Shown: positions 9,544 to 18,075, numbered from the stretch's first letter. The stretch is DNA of 64,000 bases from TMP-24 sp041397305 (GCA_041397305.1 JAWKWX010000011.1:1-64000); one strand, 5' to 3'. The notes: generated by a model from the sequence alone, not told the origin. Numbers and translations are program-made.

Positions 9544-9619
9544 TGGTGCCCAGAGCCGGAATCGAACCAGCGACACGCGGATTTTCAATCCGCTGCTCTA
9601 CCAACTGAGCTATCTGGGC
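9544..9619 (-). tRNA. tRNA-Phe (anticodon GAA)
   Basis: The minus strand reads GCCCAGATAGCTCAGTTGG for the acceptor and D arm, an anticodon stem CGGATT-GAA-AATCCG, a T arm with GGTTCGATTCC, and the 3' acceptor TCTGGGC with discriminator A and an encoded CCA. The cloverleaf is complete (76 nt with CCA). It lies downstream of yacG on the same strand. Its 3' end faces the AT-rich, IS-containing patch at 7.4-9.3 kb. Confidence 0.97.
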
Positions 9620-9700
9620 ACCGGGTCCGGGCATTGCCGTCCGGGGTGGCGCGGTCTTAGCCGGGCGGGCGGGGGCTGTCCAGAGGGTTTGGCGAAAATT

Positions 9701-9877
9701 TCAGTGCTTCGGCGGGGCCGGGTCGGTGTCGGGGGGCAGCGCCTCATCCTCGACCGCTTCGCCGGGAATGACATAGGAGCCGCTCAGCCAGCGGCCGAGG
9801 TCGATATCGGCACAGCGCTTGGAACAGAAGGGCCGGTAACGGGCGTCGCTGTCCTTCTGGCAGACCGGGCAGCTCAT
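9701..9877 (-). CDS. yacG: DNA gyrase inhibitor YacG
   Basis: This 58-residue gene reads MSCPVCQKDS, then RYRPFCSKRCADIDLGRW, LSGSYVIPGE and a short acidic tail. The four zinc ligands are CPVC and FCSKRC, and DLGRWLSGSYVIPG is the family signature. In E. coli YacG binds GyrB and inhibits gyrase. Its ATG overlaps the rng stop (ATGA), making it the last gene of infA-maf-rng-yacG. The gene is too short for routine ORF cut-offs but the identification is clear. Confidence 0.93.
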   Translation of the reverse strand: MSCPVCQKDSDARYRPFCSKRCADIDLGRWLSGSYVIPGEAVEDEALPPDTDPAPPKH

Positions 9878-10920
9878 GCCTGCCCCCGTGCCAGTTCGGC
9901 CAGCGCGATCCGGTCGCGCTTGCGCTGGATCTCGTAATTGCCCAAGGGCGTCCAGCCCGCCAGAACCGTTTCCGCCGCCTCGCCGCGAAAGGCGGTCCTG
10001 AGCTGCTGGTCCAGCGTCGCGCGGTCCTTCTTCGGCAGGGGCGCGAAATCGACGACCACCTGGCCGCCCAGCCCGCGCAGGCGCAACTGGCGCGGCAGGT
10101 CGCGCGCCGCCGCGATATTGGCCTTGAGCGCCGCGGCGGGGGTCGTGTCAGGGCCGGTGTTCACGTCAACCGCCACAAGGGCGCGGGTCGGCTCGATCAT
10201 CATATGCGCGCCACCCGGCAGCGCGACGGTCGGCGTCAGAAGCGCGTCGATCGCCTCCTCGATCCCATGTGCGGCGAATGCCCCCGGCCCGTCCGCCACC
10301 TCGTCGGGCGCGGGATCGGCCCAGTCGCGCCAGGCCTCCTCATGCGGTCCCGGCGCATCGACCAGCAGGTCGGGCGCGCCGCTGCCGTCTGCCATCACCG
10401 CCTCGGCAAGCGCCCGCACCGCACCCAGATCCTCGGCGATCTCATCGTCATCGGCGGCCTCGGCGGCCGACCGCAGGATCAGCCCGAAGCCGCAGCCCTC
10501 CATCCCCGCGGCCGCAACCCCGGCCAGCCGGGCGCGCTCCTCCTCGTCCTTCACCCGGCGCGAGATGTTCAGGCCGGGCGCCATGGGCGTGACGATGACA
10601 TGGCGCGACTTGAAGAGGATCCGCGTGGTGACCGGCAGGGCCTTGCCAGCCTCCGCCCGGCCCGTGACCTGCACCAGCACCGTCTGGCCCGGCGCAAGAC
10701 CGCCGGTTTCGCGCAGGAACCCCTTCTGCCCGTCGGGCAGGCGCACGAAGACACCGCCCTGCCCCTTCATCTGCCGGTCCACCTGCCCACGCAGGATGGC
10801 GCCCGGGGCGAACAGGTCACCCGCAGGCGCGATCAGCAGATCCTCCAGCCGCCCGTCGACCATCAGCGCCGCCGCCTCGCGGCCGCGCCAGTCGCCCAGC
10901 ACCACCACCCGGCCCTTCAT
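9874..10920 (-). CDS. rng: Ribonuclease E/G family protein (RNase G-like)
   Basis: The protein, 348 residues from MKGRVVVLGD at 10920, carries the S1-like segment (DGQKGFLRETGG), the RNase E/G core with MIEPTRALVAVDVNTGPDTT, which holds the catalytic DVN aspartate, and VVDFAPLPKK. It ends with a YEIQRKRDRIALAEL-type tail. It is shorter than classical RNase G (about 480 residues) and matches the compact alphaproteobacterial form found between maf and yacG. A 53-codon upstream extension exists but would overlap maf and is ignored. It overlaps maf and yacG by 4 bp on each side. Role: processing of rRNA and turnover of mRNA. Confidence 0.88.
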   Translation of the reverse strand: MKGRVVVLGDWRGREAAALMVDGRLEDLLIAPAGDLFAPGAILRGQVDRQMKGQGGVFVRLPDGQKGFLRETGGLAPGQTVLVQVTGRAEAGKALPVTTRILFKSRHVIVTPMAPGLNISRRVKDEEERARLAGVAAAGMEGCGFGLILRSAAEAADDDEIAEDLGAVRALAEAVMADGSGAPDLLVDAPGPHEEAWRDWADPAPDEVADGPGAFAAHGIEEAIDALLTPTVALPGGAHMMIEPTRALVAVDVNTGPDTTPAAALKANIAAARDLPRQLRLRGLGGQVVVDFAPLPKKDRATLDQQLRTAFRGEAAETVLAGWTPLGNYEIQRKRDRIALAELARGQA

Positions 10921-11501
10921 GCCTGCCACTCCCGGTGCAGATCGACGCCTGCGGCCATGAGAAGATGCGCGGTCTCCGCGACCGGCAGTCCCACGACCCC
11001 GGTGAACGACCCCTTGAGCCAGGGGATCATCGCCCCGAACCGCCCCTGGATCGCATAGGCGCCCGCCTTGCCCTGCCACTCCCCCGACGCGAGATAGGCA
11101 TTCACCTCGGCGTCCGACAATGCCTTGACCTTCACTTCGGTGTCCACCAGCCGCTCCCAGATCCGATCGCCCCGGCGCACGGCAACGGCGGTCAGCACAT
11201 GATGCCGCCGCCCGGACAGCGCCCAGAGGAATTCCGCCGCCTCGCCCGCCGTCGCGGGCTTGCCGAGGATACGGCGGCCGACCGCCACGGTCGTATCGGC
11301 ACTGAGCACGACCTCGTCGGGCGCGGACTCCAGCGCGACGGCCTTCTCCCGCGCCATCCGCGCCACATAGGCGCGGGGCAATTCGCCCTTCCGGGGTGTT
11401 TCGTCAATATCGGGCGCGCGCACCGCGTCGGGCGTCAGCCCAAGCTGCGCCAGAAGCTCTCTCCGGCGCGGACTGGCCGAGCCGAGGATGAGCCGGACCA
11501 T
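10917..11501 (-). CDS. maf: Maf-like nucleotide pyrophosphatase
   Basis: The 194-residue protein has the Maf hallmarks LGSASPRRRELL at the N-terminus, ARMAREKA, VVLSADTTVAVG and GAYAIQGRFGAMI near the C-terminus. Maf proteins hydrolyse non-canonical or damaged nucleoside triphosphates (dTTP, UTP and modified forms) to monophosphates, a house-cleaning role. The start lies one base after the infA stop, and its end overlaps rng by 4 bp. Confidence 0.93.
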   Translation of the reverse strand: MVRLILGSASPRRRELLAQLGLTPDAVRAPDIDETPRKGELPRAYVARMAREKAVALESAPDEVVLSADTTVAVGRRILGKPATAGEAAEFLWALSGRRHHVLTAVAVRRGDRIWERLVDTEVKVKALSDAEVNAYLASGEWQGKAGAYAIQGRFGAMIPWLKGSFTGVVGLPVAETAHLLMAAGVDLHREWQA

Positions 11502-11502
11502 C

Positions 11503-11721
11503 TTACTTGAAGCGATAGTTGATCCGCCCCTTCGTCAGGTCGTAGGGCGTCATCGTCACCTGAACCTTGTCGCCCGCCAGCACGCGGATCCGGTTCTTGC
11601 GCATCTTTCCTGCCATCGTGGCGATGATCTCATGGCCGTTCTCAAGCTCGACCTTGAATGTCGCGTTGGGCAGGAGTTCACGCACGACACCGGGGAATTC
11701 GAGCTCGTCATCCTTGGCCAT
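11503..11721 (-). CDS. infA: Translation initiation factor IF-1
   Basis: The 72-residue protein begins MAKDDELEFPGVV (11721; a codon pair upstream could add two residues). It is a single OB-fold, with LPNATFKVELENGH, AGKMRKNRIRVLAGD and TPYDLTKGRINYRFK. IF-1 occupies the ribosomal A site during initiation. It heads the infA-maf-rng-yacG operon. Confidence 0.98.
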   Translation of the reverse strand: MAKDDELEFPGVVRELLPNATFKVELENGHEIIATMAGKMRKNRIRVLAGDKVQVTMTPYDLTKGRINYRFK

Positions 11722-11741
11722 GGTCACTCCGTAATAAATTA

Positions 11742-11761
11742 CCCGCGGCAGTCTCCGCGGG
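11742..11761 (-). terminator. Hairpin between the nitrilase gene and infA
   Basis: CCCGCGG at 11742-11748 pairs with CCGCGGG at 11755-11761 around a 6-nt loop. On the minus strand it is followed by TAATTTATTA, so it fits an intrinsic terminator of the upstream carbon-nitrogen hydrolase gene, just ahead of the infA ribosome site. Confidence 0.6.
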
Positions 11762-11793
11762 CGCGCCCTAAATGCGCCCCTTCCCCCGTTTTT

Positions 11794-12699
11794 TCAAGCG
11801 CGTTTCGGCCCGTGGGTCAGGATTTCGAGATTTTTCGCAGGCGCAAGCTGTTCTGGCCAGTGCGACAGGTTCAGAACACCGCCATCGGCGCGCACGGAGG
11901 CGACGGCCTCCAGCGAGATATCGGCATAGACCCAACCGGCCGCGCCAAGCCCGCCCTGTGCCAGGATGCCCTCGGCCGGAAAACCGCGATCCGGCGGCCC
12001 GTAGACCGAGGCCCGCCCGGTATTTTCCTCCATTCCCGCGCACCAGTCGGCCTGCCCGACAACAGGCGCGTGAACGCAGATCATCTGCCCTTCCAGCGCC
12101 CGCGCCATCGCGCCCACCCTGACCCGGGTGAAGCCCGCCAGCGTCTCGGTCGCCGAGGGCACGAGGAGAATCTCGCAGCCAGCCTCGGCCAGCGCGCGCG
12201 CCGGCAGGGGAAATTCGCTGTCATAGCAGATCGAAATCCCGATCCTCCCTATTGGCGTCTCGAAAAGCCTCTGCGCCTGCCCCGCCACCATCCGCCAGGG
12301 ATCACGTTCCCAACGTGTCATCATCACCTTGTCCTGATGGCCAAGGATGCCTTCGGGCCCGTAGAAGGTCGCGCGATTCACCGGGCGACCGGACGGAATG
12401 GCCGGATCGAAGACCGGACCTGATGCCCCCAGAATATGGACCCCATGCGTTGCCGCCAGCCGGCAATGGACCGCGTCCGCCGCCGCCCGGTGGCGCGAGA
12501 CTTCATGCAGCGCCCCCTCCTGATCCCCCGCCACCGCCGCCCCGCCGAGCGAGGCCAGCTCCATCGCGCCATATTCGGGAAAGACCAGCAACTCCGCCCC
12601 CGCGCCCGCCGCCTCCGCGACCCAGGCCGAAAGCTTCGCTTCATAGTCCGAAAACCGGTCGAACCATGACAATGGATAGGCGGCCGCCGCGATCTTCAT
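11794..12699 (-). CDS. Carbon-nitrogen hydrolase (nitrilase superfamily amidase)
   Basis: The catalytic triad of the nitrilase superfamily is visible: Glu42 in VFPEYGAM, Lys124 in HQDKVMMTRWE and Cys158 in ISICYDSEFPL. The 301-residue length is normal. These enzymes hydrolyse amide or nitrile C-N bonds through a cysteine thioester. The substrate cannot be read from sequence; the C-terminal region resembles aliphatic amidase or N-carbamoyl hydrolase relatives. It sits upstream of infA, on the same strand, separated by a hairpin. Confidence 0.88.
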   Translation of the reverse strand: MKIAAAAYPLSWFDRFSDYEAKLSAWVAEAAGAGAELLVFPEYGAMELASLGGAAVAGDQEGALHEVSRHRAAADAVHCRLAATHGVHILGASGPVFDPAIPSGRPVNRATFYGPEGILGHQDKVMMTRWERDPWRMVAGQAQRLFETPIGRIGISICYDSEFPLPARALAEAGCEILLVPSATETLAGFTRVRVGAMARALEGQMICVHAPVVGQADWCAGMEENTGRASVYGPPDRGFPAEGILAQGGLGAAGWVYADISLEAVASVRADGGVLNLSHWPEQLAPAKNLEILTHGPKRA

Positions 12700-12740
12700 G
12701 CCCCTTGCCCTCTTTCGTTGAAAAATATCCTCGGGGGAGC

Positions 12741-12765
12741 GCGAGGGGGCAGACAGCCCCCTCGC
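12741..12765 (-). terminator. Strong hairpin downstream of the GNAT gene
   Basis: GCGAGGGGGC at 12741-12750 pairs perfectly with GCCCCCTCGC at 12756-12765 around AGACA. On the minus strand a run of five T lies about 15 nt further on. It most likely ends the 13754-12775 transcript. Confidence 0.6.
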
Positions 12766-12774
12766 ACCCTCACC

Positions 12775-13362
12775 TCACAAGGCCCGGAACCAGACCTGCA
12801 GCTCTTTCCGCGTCTCCTCGCCCGCGCCGATATCCCGCCAGGCATATTCGGCGAAGACACCCGGCAGGGGCGCGTAGCCCCTCCCCTGCCAGAAGGCATC
12901 GTTGGTGCGGAATGTGGCAGGACGCATGGGATGGTCGTCGGGGCGCGTCACCGAACAGAAGGCCATGTATTTTCGCCCCAGGGCACGGGCCTTCGCCTCG
13001 CGCGCATCGAAGAAGGCATGCCCGATCCCCCGGCCGCGATAGTCCGGCAGCAGCACGGATTCCGCGCAGTAATAGACCTCCTCCAGCCGGTAGCCGAGCG
13101 CCAGAAGCGGCGCGCCCAGTTCCTCGGCGTGATCCTCCATCGGTGCGGCCGTCGACACGCCCACCAGCCGCGTGCCGTCGAAAGCGCCAACGACCAGGCT
13201 GTCGCGGCTCTGCAGATAGGCGGCAAGATATTTGCGTTCGTACTCAAGATCGCCGTCATACAGATAGGGCCAGTCGCGGAAGACCGTGATCCGCAGCCGC
13301 GCCACATCGTCAAGCGCGGCGGCAAAAGCCTCTTTCGTCAGGACATGGACCTCGACGCTCAT
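12775..13362 (-). CDS. GNAT family N-acetyltransferase
   Basis: The 195-residue protein has the GNAT core: the motif A region AESVLLPDYRGRGIGHAFFD, with the RGRGIG acetyl-CoA pyrophosphate loop, and a preceding strand VGAFDGTRLVGVST. The substrate is unknown. Its ATG overlaps by 4 bp the stop of the preceding NTF2-like gene, so the two form a two-gene unit. Confidence 0.82.
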   Translation of the reverse strand: MSVEVHVLTKEAFAAALDDVARLRITVFRDWPYLYDGDLEYERKYLAAYLQSRDSLVVGAFDGTRLVGVSTAAPMEDHAEELGAPLLALGYRLEEVYYCAESVLLPDYRGRGIGHAFFDAREAKARALGRKYMAFCSVTRPDDHPMRPATFRTNDAFWQGRGYAPLPGVFAEYAWRDIGAGEETRKELQVWFRAL

Positions 13363-13754
13363 GACACCTGCCGGATCCAGTCGGCCAGGTTGTAATAGGT
13401 CGTCACCCGGGTGATCAGCCCGTCCTTCAGCGTGAAGAACCCGCCCGCTGGCAGCACATAGCTCTGGCCGCGCGCCTCGGGGAGACCCGGATCGGTCTTA
13501 AGGTAGGTGCCGTTCACCGTGAATTCCGCCGCGCCGCGCGTGCCGTCCTCGCTTGCGAAGATCACCATGTCGGTCAGCACTTCCCGGTAGGTCTCGCTCA
13601 TGTGACGGCAGAAATTGGCGAAGGCCGCCTTGCCCATCCGTGCCGCTCCCTCATTCACGTGATGGGTGAATTCCTCGTGCAGCGTGGCGAGCATGCCCTC
13701 GATGTCGCCCCGGTTGAACGCCTCATAATAGCGCGCGATCGTCGTCTGGCTCAT
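13359..13754 (-). CDS. NTF2-like / SnoaL-like ketosteroid-isomerase-fold protein
   Basis: The 131-residue protein begins TIARYYEAFNRGDIEGMLAT and continues with EEFTHHVNEG, GTRGAAEFTVNGTYL and GGFFTLKDGLITRVTTYYN, the alpha-plus-beta cone pattern of the NTF2/SnoaL superfamily. Such proteins include isomerases, hydrolases and simple ligand-binding proteins, so no reaction can be assigned. It is co-translated with the downstream GNAT gene. Confidence 0.8.
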   Translation of the reverse strand: MSQTTIARYYEAFNRGDIEGMLATLHEEFTHHVNEGAARMGKAAFANFCRHMSETYREVLTDMVIFASEDGTRGAAEFTVNGTYLKTDPGLPEARGQSYVLPAGGFFTLKDGLITRVTTYYNLADWIRQVS

Positions 13755-13919
13755 GGGCCCTCCCCGGCATGCCTATGCCCAGGCGCGATTGCGCCTTGGC
13801 GTCCGCCATGCCTAGCGCGGCCATCCCGGCCCCGGCAAGACCGGGCAAGACCCCTTGCCGGAGATTTGCGACAGTCGGCCGGGCCGGGGCTCGGCCGGAC
13901 GTCCGGCCAAATCGCCCGG

Positions 13920-14585
13920 TCAGTTCGCCGGGCAGGCGCAGTCCTGCACCATGCCGCGCGCCGTCGTGTCGATCGGCAACAGGCGGAACGGCCCGATCCG
14001 GTAGATTTCCTCCAGATAGCTGTCCGTCGCGCCATCCGAGCCGACAAGTTCGATCGGGGTCTGCACCTTCTCGACCGTCGCAGCCAGCGGCTCGCCCTGG
14101 TTCAGCCAGCCCGCGTCCAGAACCATCTGGCCGTCCTTGAACTGCCAGGTGCCGGTATAGGGCCGCTTGGCATAGTCGAACTGGAAGGTTCCGTCCTTCG
14201 CGATCCGGAAGAAGCCGCGCGCGATCACCGCAGCCTCGCCCCGGTCGTCCTTGCCCATCACCTCGGCCCAGTTCACGACATAACTGTCCTGACCCACGCA
14301 AATGGCCGGGCGCGCGACCGTGGCAAGCGAGGTCAGGTCCCATTTTTCCTCGTAGATCGCGTCCATGACCGCTTCCTCGCTGGTCAGGGGCTCGCTCGTC
14401 TCCAGATCGTAGCGCGCACGGCGCTCGGTATTCTGATCCTCTTCATTGCCGCTATCGTCATTATTGTCGCCCGGCGCCAGGAACGGATCGCAAAGCGCCA
14501 CTTCGGTCGGCGTCTGGCCATTCGCAAGCGCCGCCGGCCCAATGGCCACGGAAATCAGGATGAAAAGTCCGGGATTGAATCGCAT
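13920..14585 (-). CDS. Hypothetical exported protein
   Basis: The start at 14585 (MRFNPGLFILISVAIGPAAL) gives a clean signal peptide ending near ALANGQ. The mature 200 residues contain an acidic stretch (PGDNNDDSGNEEDQNTE), then VNWAEVMGKDD, a repeat-like GTFQFDYAKRPYTGTWQFKDG, and a C-terminal CAC motif with one upstream cysteine (ICVGQD). I do not recognise the family. It is probably periplasmic. It interrupts the otherwise conserved hisD-to-infA gene cluster. Confidence 0.7.
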   Translation of the reverse strand: MRFNPGLFILISVAIGPAALANGQTPTEVALCDPFLAPGDNNDDSGNEEDQNTERRARYDLETSEPLTSEEAVMDAIYEEKWDLTSLATVARPAICVGQDSYVVNWAEVMGKDDRGEAAVIARGFFRIAKDGTFQFDYAKRPYTGTWQFKDGQMVLDAGWLNQGEPLAATVEKVQTPIELVGSDGATDSYLEEIYRIGPFRLLPIDTTARGMVQDCACPAN

Positions 14586-14684
14586 CTGAAGCCCCACTGA
14601 TACAGCTACCCGGGCGGCAGGCTAGCATGCGCGCGCGCAGCGGCCAAGTAAGCGTCACGCGCGCAGAAACAATCGTGCAATCCG

Positions 14685-15143
14685 TCAGGCTTCGGTCGGC
14701 GGACCGAAACGCTCCAGCATCCGCGCCTTGATCTGGTCGCGCGCCTGCCGGTAGGCGGCGAGCTTGGCCTCGCGTGTCTCGCCGATGCCGGTCGGATCGA
14801 GGATCGGCCAATATTCCACATCGAGATGGAAAAAGCGGGTGAATTCCAGCGCCTGCCTCTGGCTCGCGGGCGACAGCGCGACCACGAGGTCGAACCCGGA
14901 AAGATCGTCGCCCCAGTCGCGCATCTCCTCGAACGACCGCGACCTGTGGCGCGACAGTTCGATGCCCATCTCCTGGCAGACAGCGACGGAGAAGCCGTCG
15001 ATCTCCATGTCATTGTGGACGCCCGCCGACTGGACATAGGCGGCGTGGCCATAGAACCTTTTCATCATCCCCTCGGCCATGGGCGAGCGGACGGCATTAT
15101 GGTCACAGCAGAAGAGCACCGAACTCGGGAACTTCCCCGTCAC
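14685..15143 (-). CDS. Low-molecular-weight protein tyrosine phosphatase family protein
   Basis: The phosphate-binding loop C-x5-R is present at the N-terminus as Cys13-DHNAV-Arg19, followed by SPMAEGMMKRFYG. LDPTGIGETREA follows later and supplies the general-acid region in a modified form. This 152-residue protein belongs to the LMW-PTP/arsenate reductase fold and is the form conserved next to UPF0262 and hisD in alphaproteobacteria. It follows UPF0262 after one base. Activity as a phosphatase or as an arsenate reductase cannot be decided. Confidence 0.86.
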   Translation of the reverse strand: MTGKFPSSVLFCCDHNAVRSPMAEGMMKRFYGHAAYVQSAGVHNDMEIDGFSVAVCQEMGIELSRHRSRSFEEMRDWGDDLSGFDLVVALSPASQRQALEFTRFFHLDVEYWPILDPTGIGETREAKLAAYRQARDQIKARMLERFGPPTEA

Positions 15144-15144
15144 C

Positions 15145-15621
15145 TCATCCCCCGAAATGCAGGACGCAGATCAGCGTGAAAAGCCGCCGCGCCGTGTCGA
15201 TGTCGAGGTCGGCCTTGCCCTCCAGCCGCTCCTGCAGGGTGCGCGCCCCTTCGTTGTGGATGCCGCGCCGCGCCATGTCGATCGCCTCGATCTGGGCGGG
15301 CGGCAGGCGTTTGACCGCATCGAAATAGGAAGCGCAGATCTGGAAGTAATCCTTCACCACCTGCCGGAAGGGGCCGAGGGACAAGTGGAATTCCGCGACC
15401 CTCTCGTCCGCCTCGGAGGCCAGGTCGAAGACCAGCCGTCCCTCGCGGATGGCAAGGTCCAGCCGGAAGGGGCCGGGGATTTCCTTGCCGTTCTTCGCCG
15501 GAAGCGCGAAGGAATTCTCCTCGAGAAGGTCGAAGATCGCGACCTTGCGTTCCTGCTCGATCTCGGGCGTGGGCGGCGCGAGGCCGCGGTCATCGATCTC
15601 GATATGGCAGATGCGGGTCAT
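15145..15621 (-). CDS. UPF0262 family protein
   Basis: From MTRICHIEIDDRGLA the 158-residue protein shows the UPF0262 pattern: EQERKVAIFDLLEENSF, FHLSLGPFRQVVKDYF, IEAIDMARRGIHNEGA and the C-terminal DTARRLFTLICVLHF. The family is conserved in alphaproteobacteria between hisD and the LMW phosphatase, and its function is unknown. An upstream start at 15663 is rejected because the added residues are not family-like. Confidence 0.92.
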   Translation of the reverse strand: MTRICHIEIDDRGLAPPTPEIEQERKVAIFDLLEENSFALPAKNGKEIPGPFRLDLAIREGRLVFDLASEADERVAEFHLSLGPFRQVVKDYFQICASYFDAVKRLPPAQIEAIDMARRGIHNEGARTLQERLEGKADLDIDTARRLFTLICVLHFGG

Positions 15622-15700
15622 GGCCAGCCTCTCATCTTCCCGGCCGGCAGGGACCCGGGACATAGCGCTTGGCCCTTCAAAACCGGGAATGTCGCCCCCG

Positions 15701-17002
15701 TCAAGCGTTCAGACGGTCAAGACGGGCCTGAACCGACAGGCCGTGCGCCGAAAGGCTCTCTGACGCGGCAAGCCGCACCGCGGCCGGGCCTACGGCGCGC
15801 AGGGCCTCGGGCGACATCCGGGCAATGGTGGTGCGCTTGAGGAAGTCCATCACGGAGAGGCCCGAGGAAAAGCGCGCCGAACGGGCCGTGGGCAGCACAT
15901 GGTTCGGCCCGCCGACATAATCGCCGATCGCCTCGGGCGTCCAGGCGCCAAGGAAGATCGCGCCCGCATGGGTGATCTGCCCTGCCAACGCCTCGGAGTC
16001 GGCCACGCACAGTTCCAGATGTTCGGGCGCGACCAGGTTCGACAGGCCCGCCGCCTCTGCCAGATCGCGCACGGTGATCACCGCGCCATAATCGCGCCAG
16101 GAGGCCCCGGCGATCTCGCGGCGCGGCAGGGTTTCAAGTCGCTTTTCGACCGCCGCTGCGACCGCCCGGCCGAAAACCGCATCGTCGGTCACGAGGATCG
16201 CCTGCGCGCTTTCATCATGTTCGGCCTGCGACAGCAGATCGAGCGCCAGCCAGTCCGGGTCATTGTCCCGGTCGGCGATGACCAAAATCTCCGACGGCCC
16301 GGCGATCATGTCGATCCCCACCCGCCCGAAGACCCGGCGCTTGGCCGCCGCCACATAGGCATTGCCCGGCCCGGTGATCTTGTCGACCGGCGCGATGGTC
16401 GCGGTCCCGTAAGCGAGCGCCGCAATCGCCTGCGCACCACCGATCCGATAGACCCTGTCCACACCCGCCAGCCGCGCCGCCATCAGGACCAGCGGATTGA
16501 CCACGCCCCCTGGTGTCGGACAGGCCACCACCAACCGCCCCACGCCCGCCACCTTCGCCGGAATGGCATTCATCAGGACCGACGACGGATAGGACGCCAG
16601 CCCCCCCGGCACATAGAGCCCCGCCGCCGTGACCGGCCCCCAGCGCCAGCCAAGCTCCGCCCCCTCGGGGTCGGTCCAACTCTGATCCTGCGGCATCTGC
16701 CGCACGTGATAGGCGCGGATCCGCTCGGCCGCGAGTTCCAGCGCCGCCCGGTCCTCCGGCGCGACCTTCGCGCATTCCGCTTCAATCTCGCTGTCCGAAA
16801 AGGCCATCGTCCCGGGCGTCAGCTCCAGCCGGTCGAACCGCGCCGTCAGATCGATCAGCGCCTGATCGCCGCGCGCCCGCACATCCTCGATGATCGCGGC
16901 GACCGCCTGATCCACATCCGGCGCATCCTCGCGCTTGGTGGTCAGGAAGGCGGCAAAGGCCGCGTCAAAGCCGGGATCGGCGGAATTCAGGAACTGCGGC
17001 AT
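15701..17002 (-). CDS. hisD: Histidinol dehydrogenase
   Basis: HisD oxidises L-histidinol to L-histidine in two NAD-dependent steps, the end of histidine biosynthesis. The protein has VYRIGGAQAIAALAYGTAT, the signature MIAGPSEILVIADRDNDPDW with LLSQAEHDESAQ, and VGGPNHVLPT with its zinc-binding region. The start at 17002 (MPQFLNSADPGF) is preceded by AAGGAG and gives 433 residues, the family norm; a 14-codon upstream extension is not used. It is followed by UPF0262. Confidence 0.97.
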   Translation of the reverse strand: MPQFLNSADPGFDAAFAAFLTTKREDAPDVDQAVAAIIEDVRARGDQALIDLTARFDRLELTPGTMAFSDSEIEAECAKVAPEDRAALELAAERIRAYHVRQMPQDQSWTDPEGAELGWRWGPVTAAGLYVPGGLASYPSSVLMNAIPAKVAGVGRLVVACPTPGGVVNPLVLMAARLAGVDRVYRIGGAQAIAALAYGTATIAPVDKITGPGNAYVAAAKRRVFGRVGIDMIAGPSEILVIADRDNDPDWLALDLLSQAEHDESAQAILVTDDAVFGRAVAAAVEKRLETLPRREIAGASWRDYGAVITVRDLAEAAGLSNLVAPEHLELCVADSEALAGQITHAGAIFLGAWTPEAIGDYVGGPNHVLPTARSARFSSGLSVMDFLKRTTIARMSPEALRAVGPAAVRLAASESLSAHGLSVQARLDRLNA

Positions 17003-17058
17003 GGGCTTTCTCCTTCCCGCTCCCTTTACGGAAGGGAAAACCAAGGCTCAAGCCCCGG

Positions 17059-17529
17059 TCAGAGCCCCTTGACCATGGCGATCTCGCACTTGCCCCCGCA
17101 GCTGGTGCCCGCCCCGGGGACTTCACGAAACCCCATCCGCTCGTAAAGTCCGCGCGCCGCCGGGTTCGCCGCCCGCACCTCTAGCCGCAATTCGGCAAGC
17201 CCGCGCGCTCGCGCGGCCTGCTCGACCTCGGCCAGAACCGCCTGTGCAAGCCCCCTGCCCCGCACCTCCGGCCGCACATAGACGGATTCGACCCAACCCA
17301 GCGCCCGGCCCGCGTCATCGGGCGTCAGCGCCGCGACCGCCACGGCCCGGTCCGCCTCGACCACGGCCCAGACCGCGGCGCTCTCCAGCCGCGCGGCGAA
17401 ATCCGCCAGGGGTCTTCCGACCCAATCCGCGAAGGACGAGGAGAACTGCTCGGGCGCGCGCTCCAGCGCCTCAAGCCGGATATCGCGCCAGAGCGCCGCA
17501 TCGCCGGAACCAAGACGGCGCACCTGCAT
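17059..17529 (-). CDS. GNAT family N-acetyltransferase
   Basis: The 156-residue protein carries WVESVYVRPEVRGRGLAQAV, the acetyl-CoA loop R-G-R-G-L-A, and the C-terminal AANPAARGLYERMGFREV, which is diagnostic for GNAT. Substrate is unknown. It lies between DUF2948 and hisD, two genes normally adjacent, so it is a local insertion into the conserved cluster. Confidence 0.88.
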   Translation of the reverse strand: MQVRRLGSGDAALWRDIRLEALERAPEQFSSSFADWVGRPLADFAARLESAAVWAVVEADRAVAVAALTPDDAGRALGWVESVYVRPEVRGRGLAQAVLAEVEQAARARGLAELRLEVRAANPAARGLYERMGFREVPGAGTSCGGKCEIAMVKGL

Positions 17530-17598
17530 TCGATCCTCCCGCCACGCGCTTCACCGTCGGAAACGGCTACATGCACCTCCGGCGCACAGCACTCGACA

Positions 17599-18075
17599 TC
17601 ACTCCGGATGCGTCGGCGCATGCCCCGAAGGCGCCGCATAGGGCCGGGTCACGTCGCGCAGGGTCAGGTCGAGGCATTCGACCTCCGCCGCGATCGCCCC
17701 GTCCCCCGCAAGCGTCAGGATCAGCCGCCCCGCACCATCCACCGACGGCTCCCAGCCAAGCGACAGGACCGACAGGATCACATCGCCGTCCTTCCGGTCA
17801 AAGCCCTGGCTCGACAGTTTCAGCACCCCGCCGATCACCAGAAGCGCGCGCGCGCGCTCGAACGGGCGCCCCTCGCGTTCGGCCTGGGCACGATCCTCCC
17901 AGCGAAACCGGTTGAGGAACAGCGAGAAAGTCCGCCCGCGCCGGTCCCAGGCCATGTCGGTCGCCGCCAGCACCGCATCCTGGACAAGCGCCGATATGAC
18001 CTGCAGATCCTCCGGCGTCTCCGCCTTGAGGCTCAGCGCCGCCTCCTTGCCGTCTTCGAACCGCGCGTCGGCCAT
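17599..18075 (-). CDS. DUF2948 family protein
   Basis: From MADARFEDGKEAALS the 158-residue protein shows DUF2948 features: PEDLQVISALVQDAVLAATD, RRGRTFSLFLNRFRWE and the C-terminal VECLDLTLRDVTRPY. Its function is unknown. It starts by overlapping the murA stop (ATGA arrangement at 18073-18077), and a murA-DUF2948-hisD order is typical of alphaproteobacteria. Confidence 0.9.
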   Translation of the reverse strand: MADARFEDGKEAALSLKAETPEDLQVISALVQDAVLAATDMAWDRRGRTFSLFLNRFRWEDRAQAEREGRPFERARALLVIGGVLKLSSQGFDRKDGDVILSVLSLGWEPSVDGAGRLILTLAGDGAIAAEVECLDLTLRDVTRPYAAPSGHAPTHPE

